Shown: piece by piece, positions 1-5,299 of the stretch | How the letters are laid out: every line of letters starts with the position of its first letter | Numbering within the stretch: position 1 is the first letter of the stretch | Source of the DNA: DATCLA01 sp036564195 | Lineage (GTDB): Bacteria; Bacillota; UBA4882; UBA8346 | Assembly (NCBI GenBank): GCA_036564195.1 | Contig: DATCLA010000013.1 | Coordinates: 1 to 5,299 of the forward strand | Direction: 5' to 3' | Length of the DNA: 5,299 nt | Notes under the pieces: generated by a model | Databases searched by the model: none | Seen by the model: only the letters and a program-made list of their open reading frames with translations | Told to the model about the DNA's origin: nothing | Made by a program: the position numbers and the translations under genes

Positions 1-1106
1 CCCGCATCTCTCCTAAATTGTAACACATCTCCAATATTAATATCATTTACACTCATATTGTAGTAGGGTTTTAAATTGTTATGCCCTATACCTCGAGGGC
101 CAGCATCTTTACTACTGTCTGTCATATAGTCCCAAAGTTTATTTACATTCTCCCAGTTACCCGTTCCTCCGCCTGGTCCACCATGCCATTCATTTCGGAC
201 CATTCCGATTTGCTTTGCAATTTTATCTTTGGCCAGAGCTTCATTTCCATCAAAGCCGACATAACCGGCCCAGATACATTGCGAAACAAAGTTTGTACAA
301 TCCATTTCAACATTGGGATTCTCTTTCTTTTTTGCTGTATAAAAGAGCCTATCATTCTTACTTTCAGCATATGCAAGTGCATATTTTACAGCCTTATCTG
401 CAGAATAATTATAGTCCTTACAAGAGATATAAACAGATTTAGTTTTAAAGGAGTCGCTGGTAGGTGTAAATGAAGAACTGCCTTGTTGATACAAAGGTTG
501 TTGCATCATCTGAAAACTAGTGCGCATTTCTTGATTAACTTGTTCGATTGCATCTTTTAAGGAAGAGCATTGTGCTTTTTTTCGTTCGACTTCCTCTTTA
601 AAAGACTGGAACCTTGGTAAGTCAGATTCAATTTGAGTAATTACCCACCGACTGCCGTCGTTCTTCAGAGTAATCTGATAATTGATCCCATAGATTCCCG
701 ATTGCCTATTGCTAGACTTAGTATATTTAAAATCTAAGTCTAAAACCAGATCAATGTTTGCTGTATTATCTGTAATTGAAGTGTTTTTATACTTAATTTT
801 GTATTGGTATTCGGAAAAACCAGTATTGAAGGCTTTGGCTTCCTCTTTTAATGTAGACCTTAACTTCTCATTTAAGTATATATTTTCATTATCAGCTAAA
901 ATATTACTCATTGAAATATTGTTATTGAGGTTTTCTGTTTTCTGCGAAGCAAAATATTCATTAAAATAATACCTTATAGTACTATCTATCAGAGAATTCC
1001 CAGTAGTATTGGTGCTATTACTATATTTATTACCGTTTCCTCCCCCGCACCCCGCCCCAATTAAGAGCATTCCACTAAAAAGTATCGCTAATACTATTTT
1101 GGGCAT
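1..1106 (-). CDS. Lipoprotein with Amidase_6-type (DCTNFVSQ) cysteine amidase domain, 3' end missing
   Basis: The frame is open from the ATG at 1104-1106 to the left edge, giving 368 codons with no stop, so the C-terminus lies outside. Residues 1-19 form a signal peptide ending in IGAG before Cys20, followed by GGGNGN. This suggests a lipid-anchored surface protein, although Gly at -3 is atypical for a lipobox. Residues about 40-165 (ending GSRWVITQIESD) resemble the NTF2-like region often found before this domain. Residues 168-225 are a polar, Gln-rich linker. From about 232 (YNYSADKAVKYALAYA) through MDCTNFVSQC (268-277) to NIGDVLQF (357-364) the sequence matches the putative amidase domain family Amidase_6. 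Cys270 is the predicted nucleophile; the expected His lies beyond the edge. Family knowledge suggests action on peptide or cell-wall amide bonds, but the substrate is not shown. Codon use is AT-rich with many ATA, AGA and AGG codons. The lipoprotein gene at 1238-1804 lies 131 bp upstream on the same strand. Confidence 0.85.
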   Translation of the reverse strand, partial: MPKIVLAILFSGMLLIGAGCGGGNGNKYSNSTNTTGNSLIDSTIRYYFNEYFASQKTENLNNNISMSNILADNENIYLNEKLRSTLKEEAKAFNTGFSEYQYKIKYKNTSITDNTANIDLVLDLDFKYTKSSNRQSGIYGINYQITLKNDGSRWVITQIESDLPRFQSFKEEVERKKAQCSSLKDAIEQVNQEMRTSFQMMQQPLYQQGSSSFTPTSDSFKTKSVYISCKDYNYSADKAVKYALAYAESKNDRLFYTAKKKENPNVEMDCTNFVSQCIWAGYVGFDGNEALAKDKIAKQIGMVRNEWHGGPGGGTGNWENVNKLWDYMTDSSKDAGPRGIGHNNLKPYYNMSVNDINIGDVLQFRRDA

Positions 1107-1112
1107 CGTAAA

Positions 1113-1117
1113 CCTCC
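1113..1117 (-). promoter_or_regulatory. Ribosome binding site GGAGG of the amidase lipoprotein
   Basis: On the minus strand GGAGG lies six bases before the ATG at 1104-1106. This supports that start rather than the internal Met13 codon at 1068-1070, which would remove most of the signal peptide. No promoter with good -35 and -10 boxes was found close upstream; TATAAA in the minus strand of the gap has only a poor -35 partner, so read-through from the gene at 1238-1804 is possible. Confidence 0.75.
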
Positions 1118-1160
1118 AATTAAGTATTTTTATATTACAAGTTTGCAAATGAATTAACTA

Positions 1161-1206
1161 TCGCTAGAGCTGATCTATTTATCAATTTTCACTCCAGTGT
1201 TAGCGA
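1161..1206 (-). repeat. Inverted repeat TCGCTA/TAGCGA enclosing two small hairpins
   Basis: The outer arms at 1161-1166 and 1201-1206 are perfect 6-base complements. Read on the minus strand, the enclosed 34 bases hold CACT-GG-AGTG and TGAT-AAATAG-ATCA, so the transcript could fold as a small three-way junction. It sits in the 131-bp gap between the two lipoprotein genes. No T-tract follows it on the minus strand, so it is not a standard intrinsic terminator. It could be a processing or stability element, or chance pairing in AT-rich DNA. Confidence 0.3.
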
Positions 1207-1237
1207 AAACTCTAATTAACAGTACAAATATTACATT

Positions 1238-1804
1238 CTAGCGCTTAACAATAATTGGACCGAGCATTTTGTCATATACATTATCCCAAAAGCTGATGGT
1301 TTGAACTGTACTACCCAGTTGTGGAAAAATATAAAATCCGTATACCGGAGATGAACTTAACCGTGTTTTATTATAAGCCGCTCCACCACCGGAAATATGA
1401 TAATATATATTGTTAGCGTCCCCGTTACAAATAATATAAAAATCGGTTTTACCTTTATCTTTAGGATTATCAGAAGGTTTATCAGCAGGTTTATAAATAA
1501 AGTCGGTATCACTAGCTACTATTTTCTCAGTCCAACGACAGTTCACTTTCAATTTTTTATCTGACTGTACCTCAATACTTGTAATAGTCATTGTTACTAT
1601 ATCAGGGTTTTGTCGGCTAGTAGTTGTCTGATAGGATAAATTAAGTTCATATTCTCCAACCTTACTTATGTCAATATAAGGATTGAGATTAGGACTTGGA
1701 ACAGGGTCAGTACCAGGAATATCATTTCCCCCTCCACCCCCGCCGCAACCGACGGCAGTCAATAACAATCCCCCTAAAATCATACTTATTATCAGTTTTC
1801 TCAT
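1238..1804 (-). CDS. Small Gly-rich-linker lipoprotein of unknown function
   Basis: The protein has 188 residues and I do not recognise its family. Residues 1-19 are a signal peptide (Arg2, Lys3, then a hydrophobic core) ending TAVG before Cys20, fitting lipid attachment and surface display. Six glycines and a Pro-rich spacer (IPGTDPVPSPNLNP) follow the Cys. The rest alternates polar and hydrophobic residues (YELNLSY, IVTMTITSIEV, FYIIC, YYHI, YGFYIFP), suggesting a mostly beta fold, with a Pro/Asp/Lys-rich loop at about 106-119 (PADKPSDNPKDKGK). The mature part has two further cysteines, in VNCRW and IICNG, which could pair. The start is supported by AAGGGG at 1812-1817, seven bases before the ATG. 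The stop is TAG at 1238-1240. It lies upstream of, and on the same strand as, the amidase lipoprotein, which has the same layout of signal peptide, Cys20 and glycine run. Confidence 0.8.
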   Translation of the reverse strand: MRKLIISMILGGLLLTAVGCGGGGGGNDIPGTDPVPSPNLNPYIDISKVGEYELNLSYQTTTSRQNPDIVTMTITSIEVQSDKKLKVNCRWTEKIVASDTDFIYKPADKPSDNPKDKGKTDFYIICNGDANNIYYHISGGGAAYNKTRLSSSPVYGFYIFPQLGSTVQTISFWDNVYDKMLGPIIVKR

Positions 1805-1837
1805 CTAGCAACCCCTTTCTAATTTTATGTTAACTAA

Positions 1838-1869
1838 ATTGAACTTGTTGATTTTGCAACAAATTCAAT
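1838..1869 (-). promoter_or_regulatory. 13-bp hairpin in the leader of the small lipoprotein gene
   Basis: Bases 1838-1850 pair with 1857-1869 around a six-base loop. Twelve pairs are Watson-Crick. The one remaining position (1844 with 1863) is a C/A mismatch on the plus strand but a G-U wobble in the minus-strand RNA, so the full 13-bp stem forms only in the lipoprotein leader transcript. It ends about 20 bases upstream of the AAGGGG ribosome binding site at 1812-1817. It has no following T-run on the minus strand, so an mRNA stabiliser or a protein-binding site is likelier than a terminator. Confidence 0.5.
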
Positions 1870-1940
1870 AATTGATACTGCTTTTTCATGTTATTTCTAT
1901 ATTATGTAATATTTTCCTGCAGATTTTAAATGCTTATTCT

Positions 1941-1969
1941 ATTATTTTTTCCAGTTAAATATCTGACAA
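1941..1969 (-). promoter_or_regulatory. Candidate sigma-A-type promoter for the small lipoprotein gene
   Basis: On the minus strand TTGTCA (1964-1969) matches TTGACA at 5 of 6 positions. AATAAT (1941-1946) matches TATAAT at 5 of 6. The spacer is 17 bases. Transcription would start near 1934 and give a leader of about 130 bases carrying the hairpin at 1838-1869. The surrounding DNA is very AT-rich, so chance matches are easy. Confidence 0.35.
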
Positions 1970-2019
1970 ATGTCGCTTTGATAATATCGATTCACTAACA
2001 ATTAGTAATAAAGTTTTGT

Positions 2020-2057
2020 TTGGAATCATTATGTAATTATGGTAAACTATTTATAAC
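2020..2057 (+). promoter_or_regulatory. Weak candidate promoter region for the DUF1573-rhodanese gene
   Basis: TTGGAA (2020-2025) and TAAACT (2043-2048) are 17 bases apart, each matching 4 of 6 consensus bases, and a TG one base before the second box resembles an extended -10. A better -10 by sequence, TATAAC at 2052-2057, lacks a good -35. Either would start transcription shortly before the ribosome binding site at 2093-2099. The choice is uncertain. Confidence 0.2.
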
Positions 2058-2073
2058 AACAGTTACCACAATT
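2035..2073. repeat. Imperfect inverted repeat upstream of the DUF1573-rhodanese gene
   Basis: The left arm at 2035-2048 (AATTATGGTAAACT) pairs with the right arm at 2061-2073 (AGTTACCACAATT), with one mismatch, one bulged base and a 12-base centre. It overlaps the candidate -10 elements, so it could be an operator for a dimeric regulator or a leader stem. No regulator gene is present in the window to support a specific assignment. Confidence 0.3.
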
Positions 2074-2092
2074 TACATCCTTTACTCTTTCC

Positions 2093-2099
2093 AAGGAGG
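2093..2099 (+). promoter_or_regulatory. Ribosome binding site AAGGAGG that fixes a GTG start
   Basis: A near-perfect Shine-Dalgarno sequence lies six bases before the GTG at 2106-2108. The GTG is followed directly by Lys-Lys and a hydrophobic stretch, as expected for an export signal. This decides the start of the DUF1573-rhodanese protein despite the non-ATG codon. Confidence 0.8.
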
Positions 2100-2105
2100 C
2101 GGCCG

Positions 2106-2861
2106 GTGAAAAAATATATTCTGTTAATCTTGGTACTACTTTCCATATTAATATCAGCTTATCTCCGGGCAGCAAATGTGAAACCCGCCCCCAAGATCAC
2201 GGTTCCCAACTCCGTTCATCACTTTGGAGAATTAACTCCGGGAGCGGTGGTCAGCCATGAATTCGTCATCCATAATACCGGCAACGCCGACCTGGTCATC
2301 TACCAAGTCGCCGCTGCCTGTTACTGCAGTAAGACCGAACTGGAAGCGGAATTGATTAAACCGGGAGGACAGGCTCTCTTAAAGATTTACCTGGATACAA
2401 CCGATAAACTTCCCGGGGAATTTGTCGGCGCAATCGAGGTGTTTTCCAACGACCCGGACCAACTGGTTACCAAATTGCAGCTTAAAGCCGAGATCCTAAC
2501 AAAGTCCGCTCCGCAAAGCCCTGACCGTAAAACCGCCAGCAAACAGTCGTGGCAAACAATCACTCCCCAATCGGCCCGGGATTTATTGAAAAAGGAGCCC
2601 GCCCCTATCCTGCTTGATGTTAGGACTCCGGAAGAATATGCAAAAGGGCATATCCCGAAGAGCGTTCTCATTCCCCTCGACTGTTTAACCGCTGAAGCGC
2701 CAAAGAAGTTAACCGACCGCCAGGCGTTGATAATTGTCTACTGCCGAGCGGGAGTACGGAGTAAAAAAGCAGCCCAGGCTCTGGTAGAGCTGGGCTATTG
2801 TAGAGTCTATGACCTGGGGGGGATTGAGGATTGGCCCTATGAGGTGGAGAGTGAAAACTAA
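2106..2861 (+). CDS. Exported DUF1573-rhodanese fusion protein
   Basis: The product has 251 residues, starts at GTG and ends with TAA. Residues 1-23 (MKKYILLILVLLSILISAYL, then RAA) are a signal peptide or N-terminal anchor, so the rest should lie outside the membrane. Residues about 32-130 match the DUF1573 Ig-like domain: HHFGELTPG, FVIHNTGNADLVI, the CYC motif (Cys72, Cys74) where the family usually has CGC, then IKPGGQ and VFSNDPD. Residues 131-150 are a polar linker. Residues about 151-247 are a rhodanese domain, with LLDVRTPEEYAKGHIP at 169-184 and the active-site loop CRAGVRS at 213-219; Cys213 is the predicted persulfide-forming residue, and LGGIEDW closes the domain. Rhodaneses move sulfane sulfur between thiols. 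The acceptor here is unknown, and the exported location argues against ordinary cytoplasmic sulfur transfer. The gene stands alone, divergent from the lipoprotein genes and convergent with yhhQ. The domain calls are firm; the role is open. Confidence 0.9.
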   Translation: MKKYILLILVLLSILISAYLRAANVKPAPKITVPNSVHHFGELTPGAVVSHEFVIHNTGNADLVIYQVAAACYCSKTELEAELIKPGGQALLKIYLDTTDKLPGEFVGAIEVFSNDPDQLVTKLQLKAEILTKSAPQSPDRKTASKQSWQTITPQSARDLLKKEPAPILLDVRTPEEYAKGHIPKSVLIPLDCLTAEAPKKLTDRQALIIVYCRAGVRSKKAAQALVELGYCRVYDLGGIEDWPYEVESEN

Positions 2862-2868
2862 GACAGAC

Positions 2869-2975
2869 CAGTGGCAGGCACTGACCTTAAAGCATAAATT
2901 GTAAGTAATAGCGGATTAGCTTTGCAGGAGGGAACAGACTTCCCGGTAATACCGGTTGCTGCATGGGAGCAGTAA
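2869..2975 (+). other. Convergent gap with three small hairpins but no clear terminator
   Basis: The 141 bases between the stop codons at 2861 and 3003 contain CAGTG/CACTG at 2869-2883, CCGGT/ACCGG around AAT at 2943-2955, and TTGCTGC/GCAGTAA at 2956-2975 (one G-U wobble in plus-strand RNA, six-base loop). The last two are directly adjacent. None is followed by a T-run on either strand in the expected place, so a standard intrinsic terminator is not supported for either gene. No convincing coding sequence is present. Confidence 0.3.
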
Positions 2976-3002
2976 TAAAAAGTATTGAAAAGGTCGTCGA
3001 CG

Positions 3003-3695
3003 TCAACCCAACCGAAACGGGTTGTAATCGGCATCCACATCATAATGATCTTCTTGTTCAGCCCGTTTCAGCCAACCGGTAATCAGATAGGTAAGGGGAG
3101 TCACAACAATCTCATAACCGGTCTTGAAAATATAGTTAGAAACAAAAACACTGACGATTAGGCTGTGCTCCCAAACGCCCCAAAAAGCCCCGTAAACGAA
3201 GACCACCGAGTCCAATAGTTCCCCCACTAATGTCGAGCCAATCGTCCGGACCCAGAGTCGTTTTCCCCGGGTGATTACTTTCAAGCGGGATAAAATGTAA
3301 CTGTTGGCAAATTCGCCGCTAAAATAAGCCACAATGCTGGCCAGAGCGATCCGGGGCGCCGTCATTAAGACCGCTTCGTAAGCCTGTTGGTGTTCCCAAA
3401 GGGGATCGGCAGGAATCCTTCCCACCAGCCAGACGACTGCCGCCATTAATACCAAGCCGGCAAAGCCGGACCAGATGACCCGCCGCGATCGTTCGTAGCC
3501 ATAAACTTCAGTCAAAATATCAGCAAAAATATAACTAAATGGAAATAACAAGGTACCGCCATCAAAGGTCAGCGCCGTATTTAACCAGGGAATCGGTATT
3601 TTTACTGCTTTAACCGAAACGATATTACTGATTAGTAAAATCGCGACAAACAAACCTAGAATCAAGTCGAAATATTTATAATTCCGCCTTTCCAT
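3003..3695 (-). CDS. yhhQ: Queuosine precursor transporter, YhhQ/QPTR family (DUF165)
   Basis: This 230-residue integral membrane protein looks complete. It shows the family pattern: an N-terminal KYFDLILGLFVAILLISNIVS segment, FPFSYIFADILTEVYG at 51-66, GEFANSYILSRLK at 127-139, WVRTIGSTLVGELLDS at 148-163, the FKTGYEIVVTPLTYLI helix at 190-205, and a cytoplasmic-type tail ending NPFRLG. About six hydrophobic segments are visible. Family members import queuosine precursors such as preQ0 and preQ1, which are inserted into tRNA anticodons; exact substrate choice cannot be read from sequence. The ATG at 3693-3695 has GGAGG six bases upstream. It starts 23 bases after the dxs stop on the same strand, so it is probably the downstream gene of a dxs-yhhQ operon. 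No preQ1 riboswitch fits in that short gap. An alternative name is a generic DUF165 vitamin or precursor uptake protein. Confidence 0.92.
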   Translation of the reverse strand: MERRNYKYFDLILGLFVAILLISNIVSVKAVKIPIPWLNTALTFDGGTLLFPFSYIFADILTEVYGYERSRRVIWSGFAGLVLMAAVVWLVGRIPADPLWEHQQAYEAVLMTAPRIALASIVAYFSGEFANSYILSRLKVITRGKRLWVRTIGSTLVGELLDSVVFVYGAFWGVWEHSLIVSVFVSNYIFKTGYEIVVTPLTYLITGWLKRAEQEDHYDVDADYNPFRLG

Positions 3696-3701
3696 AACAA
3701 T

Positions 3702-3706
3702 CCTCC
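3702..3706 (-). promoter_or_regulatory. Ribosome binding site GGAGG of yhhQ
   Basis: GGAGG lies six bases before the yhhQ ATG and inside the 23-base gap after the dxs stop codon. The gap is too short for an independent promoter plus terminator, which supports transcription from the dxs side. Confidence 0.75.
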
Positions 3707-3718
3707 ATTTTATCTTGA

Positions 3719-5299
3719 TCAGCCGCCCATCACTTGTTTACCTTTGGCGGCGACCAGCCCATAGAGTTCCAAGACTGTGCGGCAGATGCCTTCGGCATCC
3801 AGACCGCATAATTTTAACAGAGTATCCGTAGGACCATGGGTGATAAACTGGTCCGGCACTCCCAAGATCCGGCAACGAACATTAGTAACTTGCTTTTGTG
3901 CCAATAATTCCAGCACTGCCGAACCGAAACCGCCGGCAACGATATTCTCTTCGAGCGTCACCAAAATCCGGTGTCCCGCAGCCAGTCGGAGAATTAACTC
4001 TTCGTCAAGGGGTTTCACAAAGCGGGCATTGGCTACCGTACAGTTAATTCCGGAACTTTGCAACCGGACCGCTGCTTCCTGTGCATTTTTAACCATGGCA
4101 CCTACTGCCAACAGCGCCACCTCGCTCCCGCTTCGCAGGATTTCACCTTTGCCAACAGCGATAGTTTGAAACCCTTCATCGTAAGGTTCTTCGGCATTTC
4201 GCCGGGGGTAACGAATGGCCACCGGACTTCCCAACTGTAATGCCGTATAAATCATCTTCCGGAACTCTGCGCCGTTTTCCGGCGCCATTACAGTCAGGTT
4301 GGGAATCTGCCGTAAGAAGGAGAGGTCAAACACACCGTGATGGGTCGGGCCATCCGCGCCCACCAGTCCGGCCCGGTCCAACATCAACACCACCGGAAGC
4401 TTTTGCAGACAGATGTCGTGGATAATCTGGTCATAAGCCCGTTGTAAAAAGGTTGAATAAATCGCTACCACCGGATGAAACCCCTCTTTTGCCAGGCCGG
4501 CAGACATGGTCACCGCATGTTCTTCGGCAATCCCGACATCGATAAAACGTTCCGGAAATTCTCGGGCAAAAGGAAGTAACCCGGTACCCGCAGCCATCGC
4601 GGCGGTAACTGCCACAATGCGCCGGTCTTCCCGGGCCAATCTGATAATAGTATCACTAAATACATCAGTGTAACTGACTGCATTATTATCATTATCAGTA
4701 ACGATCTTCATTCCGTCATCCAGATGAAACGGGCCGGTACCGTGAAATTTCTGCGGATTTGCTTCCGCAAAACGATAACCTTTTCCTTTAGTCGTTAACA
4801 CATGAACCAACACCGGCCCTTGTAACTCCGCCGCATCTTTCAGAGTCGATTTTAATAAGGCAATATTATGGCCGTCGATGGGTCCCACATAAGTAATTCC
4901 CAGTTCCTCAAAGAGTATTCCCGGGATTATCAGAAAACTCAAGCCGTCCTCCAATTTTTCCAGATAACGGACAGTGGCCTGCCCCACCCGGGGTATTTTC
5001 TGAATCAGCTCTTGGAGGTCGGATTTGAGGCGGCGCAGGCGGGGGTTGGTTCGTAACCGAGTCAAGTAGCGGGATAAGGCGCCCACATTTTTGGAGATTG
5101 ACATTTCATTATCATTTAGCACAATCAGCAGATTAGTCTGGAGTTGACCCAGATGGTTCATAGCTTCAAAAGCCATTCCTCCGGTCATCGAACCGTCACC
5201 AATCACCGCAATCACTTTATTGTGCCTGCCTGCCAAATCTCTGGCTTTGGCCAGGCCGACTGCAACCGAAATCGAAGTGGAACTATGTCCGGTGGCGAA
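3719..5299 (-). CDS. dxs: 1-deoxy-D-xylulose-5-phosphate synthase, 5' end missing
   Basis: The frame is open to the right edge, giving 526 residues of a family usually about 620-635 long, so roughly the first 100-115 are missing. The fragment begins FATGHSSTSIS, a family motif. It carries the thiamine diphosphate site GDGSMTGG (fragment residues 34-41) with NDN at 62-64. The catalytic and binding stretches GIAEEHAVT (256-264), YSTFLQRAYDQ (281-291) and DRAGLVGADGPTHHG (308-322) are also intact, covering the equivalents of E. coli Glu370, Tyr392, Arg398, Arg420, Asp427 and His431. The C-terminal transketolase-like domain runs to the TGA at 3719-3721. The enzyme condenses pyruvate with glyceraldehyde 3-phosphate to make DXP for isoprenoids, thiamine and pyridoxal. 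One oddity: YPRRN stands where YPRGN is usual, placing Arg after the phosphate-binding Arg478 equivalent. yhhQ follows 23 bases downstream. The start and promoter lie outside the window. Confidence 0.97.
   Translation of the reverse strand, partial: FATGHSSTSISVAVGLAKARDLAGRHNKVIAVIGDGSMTGGMAFEAMNHLGQLQTNLLIVLNDNEMSISKNVGALSRYLTRLRTNPRLRRLKSDLQELIQKIPRVGQATVRYLEKLEDGLSFLIIPGILFEELGITYVGPIDGHNIALLKSTLKDAAELQGPVLVHVLTTKGKGYRFAEANPQKFHGTGPFHLDDGMKIVTDNDNNAVSYTDVFSDTIIRLAREDRRIVAVTAAMAAGTGLLPFAREFPERFIDVGIAEEHAVTMSAGLAKEGFHPVVAIYSTFLQRAYDQIIHDICLQKLPVVLMLDRAGLVGADGPTHHGVFDLSFLRQIPNLTVMAPENGAEFRKMIYTALQLGSPVAIRYPRRNAEEPYDEGFQTIAVGKGEILRSGSEVALLAVGAMVKNAQEAAVRLQSSGINCTVANARFVKPLDEELILRLAAGHRILVTLEENIVAGGFGSAVLELLAQKQVTNVRCRILGVPDQFITHGPTDTLLKLCGLDAEGICRTVLELYGLVAAKGKQVMGG

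Noticed and set aside
143..382. Minus-strand open frame of 79 codons
   Set aside because: It overlaps the amidase coding region in another frame of the same strand, exactly over the DCTNFVSQ domain.
81..473. Plus-strand open frame of 130 codons and smaller overlapping ones (215-442, 709-969)
   Set aside because: They lie antisense inside the lipoprotein amidase gene, have no ribosome binding site of note, and their translations show no domain; the minus-strand frame has clear motifs.
1142..1149. Palindrome TTTGCAAA as an operator
   Set aside because: Eight bases in AT-rich DNA are expected by chance and no second copy or spaced partner was seen.
1965..1974. GACA-AA-TGTC mini inverted repeat
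   Set aside because: Only four-base arms; it overlaps the candidate -35 box but is too short to support an operator call.
2387..2671. Minus-strand open frame of 94 codons
   Set aside because: Antisense shadow of the DUF1573-rhodanese gene without recognisable features.
2943..2985. Intrinsic terminator for the rhodanese gene or for yhhQ
   Set aside because: Two adjacent hairpins exist, but they are followed by an A-rich run on the plus strand and by no T-run on the minus strand.
2858..3043. Minus-strand open frame of 61 codons across the convergent gap
   Set aside because: It overlaps the end of yhhQ and the last codon of the rhodanese gene, and its translation resembles nothing known; no supporting ribosome binding site.
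3777..4425. Plus-strand open frames opposite dxs (3777-4169, 4058-4240, 4240-4425)
   Set aside because: Shadows of a strongly conserved dxs coding region; no independent support.
5234..5236. TTG codon as a possible start of dxs
   Set aside because: The upstream codons to the window edge continue the frame and encode the conserved ATGHSSTSIS motif, so the TTG is an internal Leu and the real start lies outside.

Overview
The window looks like a piece of a bacterial chromosome, most plausibly from a Gram-positive Bacillota-type organism (Clostridia or Limnochordia-like). This is inferred from strong GGAGG-type ribosome binding sites before every visible start, two Cys-anchored lipoproteins, an Amidase_6-type domain that is common in that group, and Firmicute-like Dxs and queuosine-precursor transporter sequences. 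No rRNA, tRNA, CRISPR array, transposase or phage gene was seen.

Layout. Bases 1-1804 hold two minus-strand lipoprotein genes. The distal one (1-1106, running off the left edge) has an NTF2-like middle region and an Amidase_6-type cysteine amidase domain. The promoter-proximal one (1238-1804) is a small lipoprotein of unknown family. They may be co-transcribed, with a 131-bp gap that contains a long-range inverted repeat. Bases 1805-2105 form a divergent, AT-rich intergenic region with a candidate minus-strand promoter, a 13-bp leader hairpin for the lipoprotein gene, and an imperfect inverted repeat in front of the plus-strand gene. Bases 2106-2861 (plus) encode an exported or membrane-anchored protein joining a DUF1573 Ig-like domain to a rhodanese domain with an intact active-site cysteine. 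After a 141-bp convergent gap come yhhQ (3003-3695, minus) and the 3' part of dxs (3719-5299, minus, running off the right edge), 23 bp apart and very likely one operon reading leftward from beyond the window.

How the parts relate. Dxs makes 1-deoxy-D-xylulose 5-phosphate for isoprenoid, thiamine and pyridoxal synthesis. YhhQ-family proteins import queuosine precursors for tRNA modification. They are housekeeping genes, linked here probably only by transcription. The left half is envelope-facing: two surface lipoproteins and one exported DUF1573-rhodanese protein, none with a known pathway. The left ~2.1 kb is clearly more AT-rich than the dxs/yhhQ side (a sampled line near 361-420 is one-third G+C, while sampled lines in yhhQ and dxs are above half), so the lipoprotein region looks like accessory DNA beside a core operon. 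I see no convincing new multi-gene system. The DUF1573-rhodanese fusion and the lipoprotein amidase with its companion deserve a second look.
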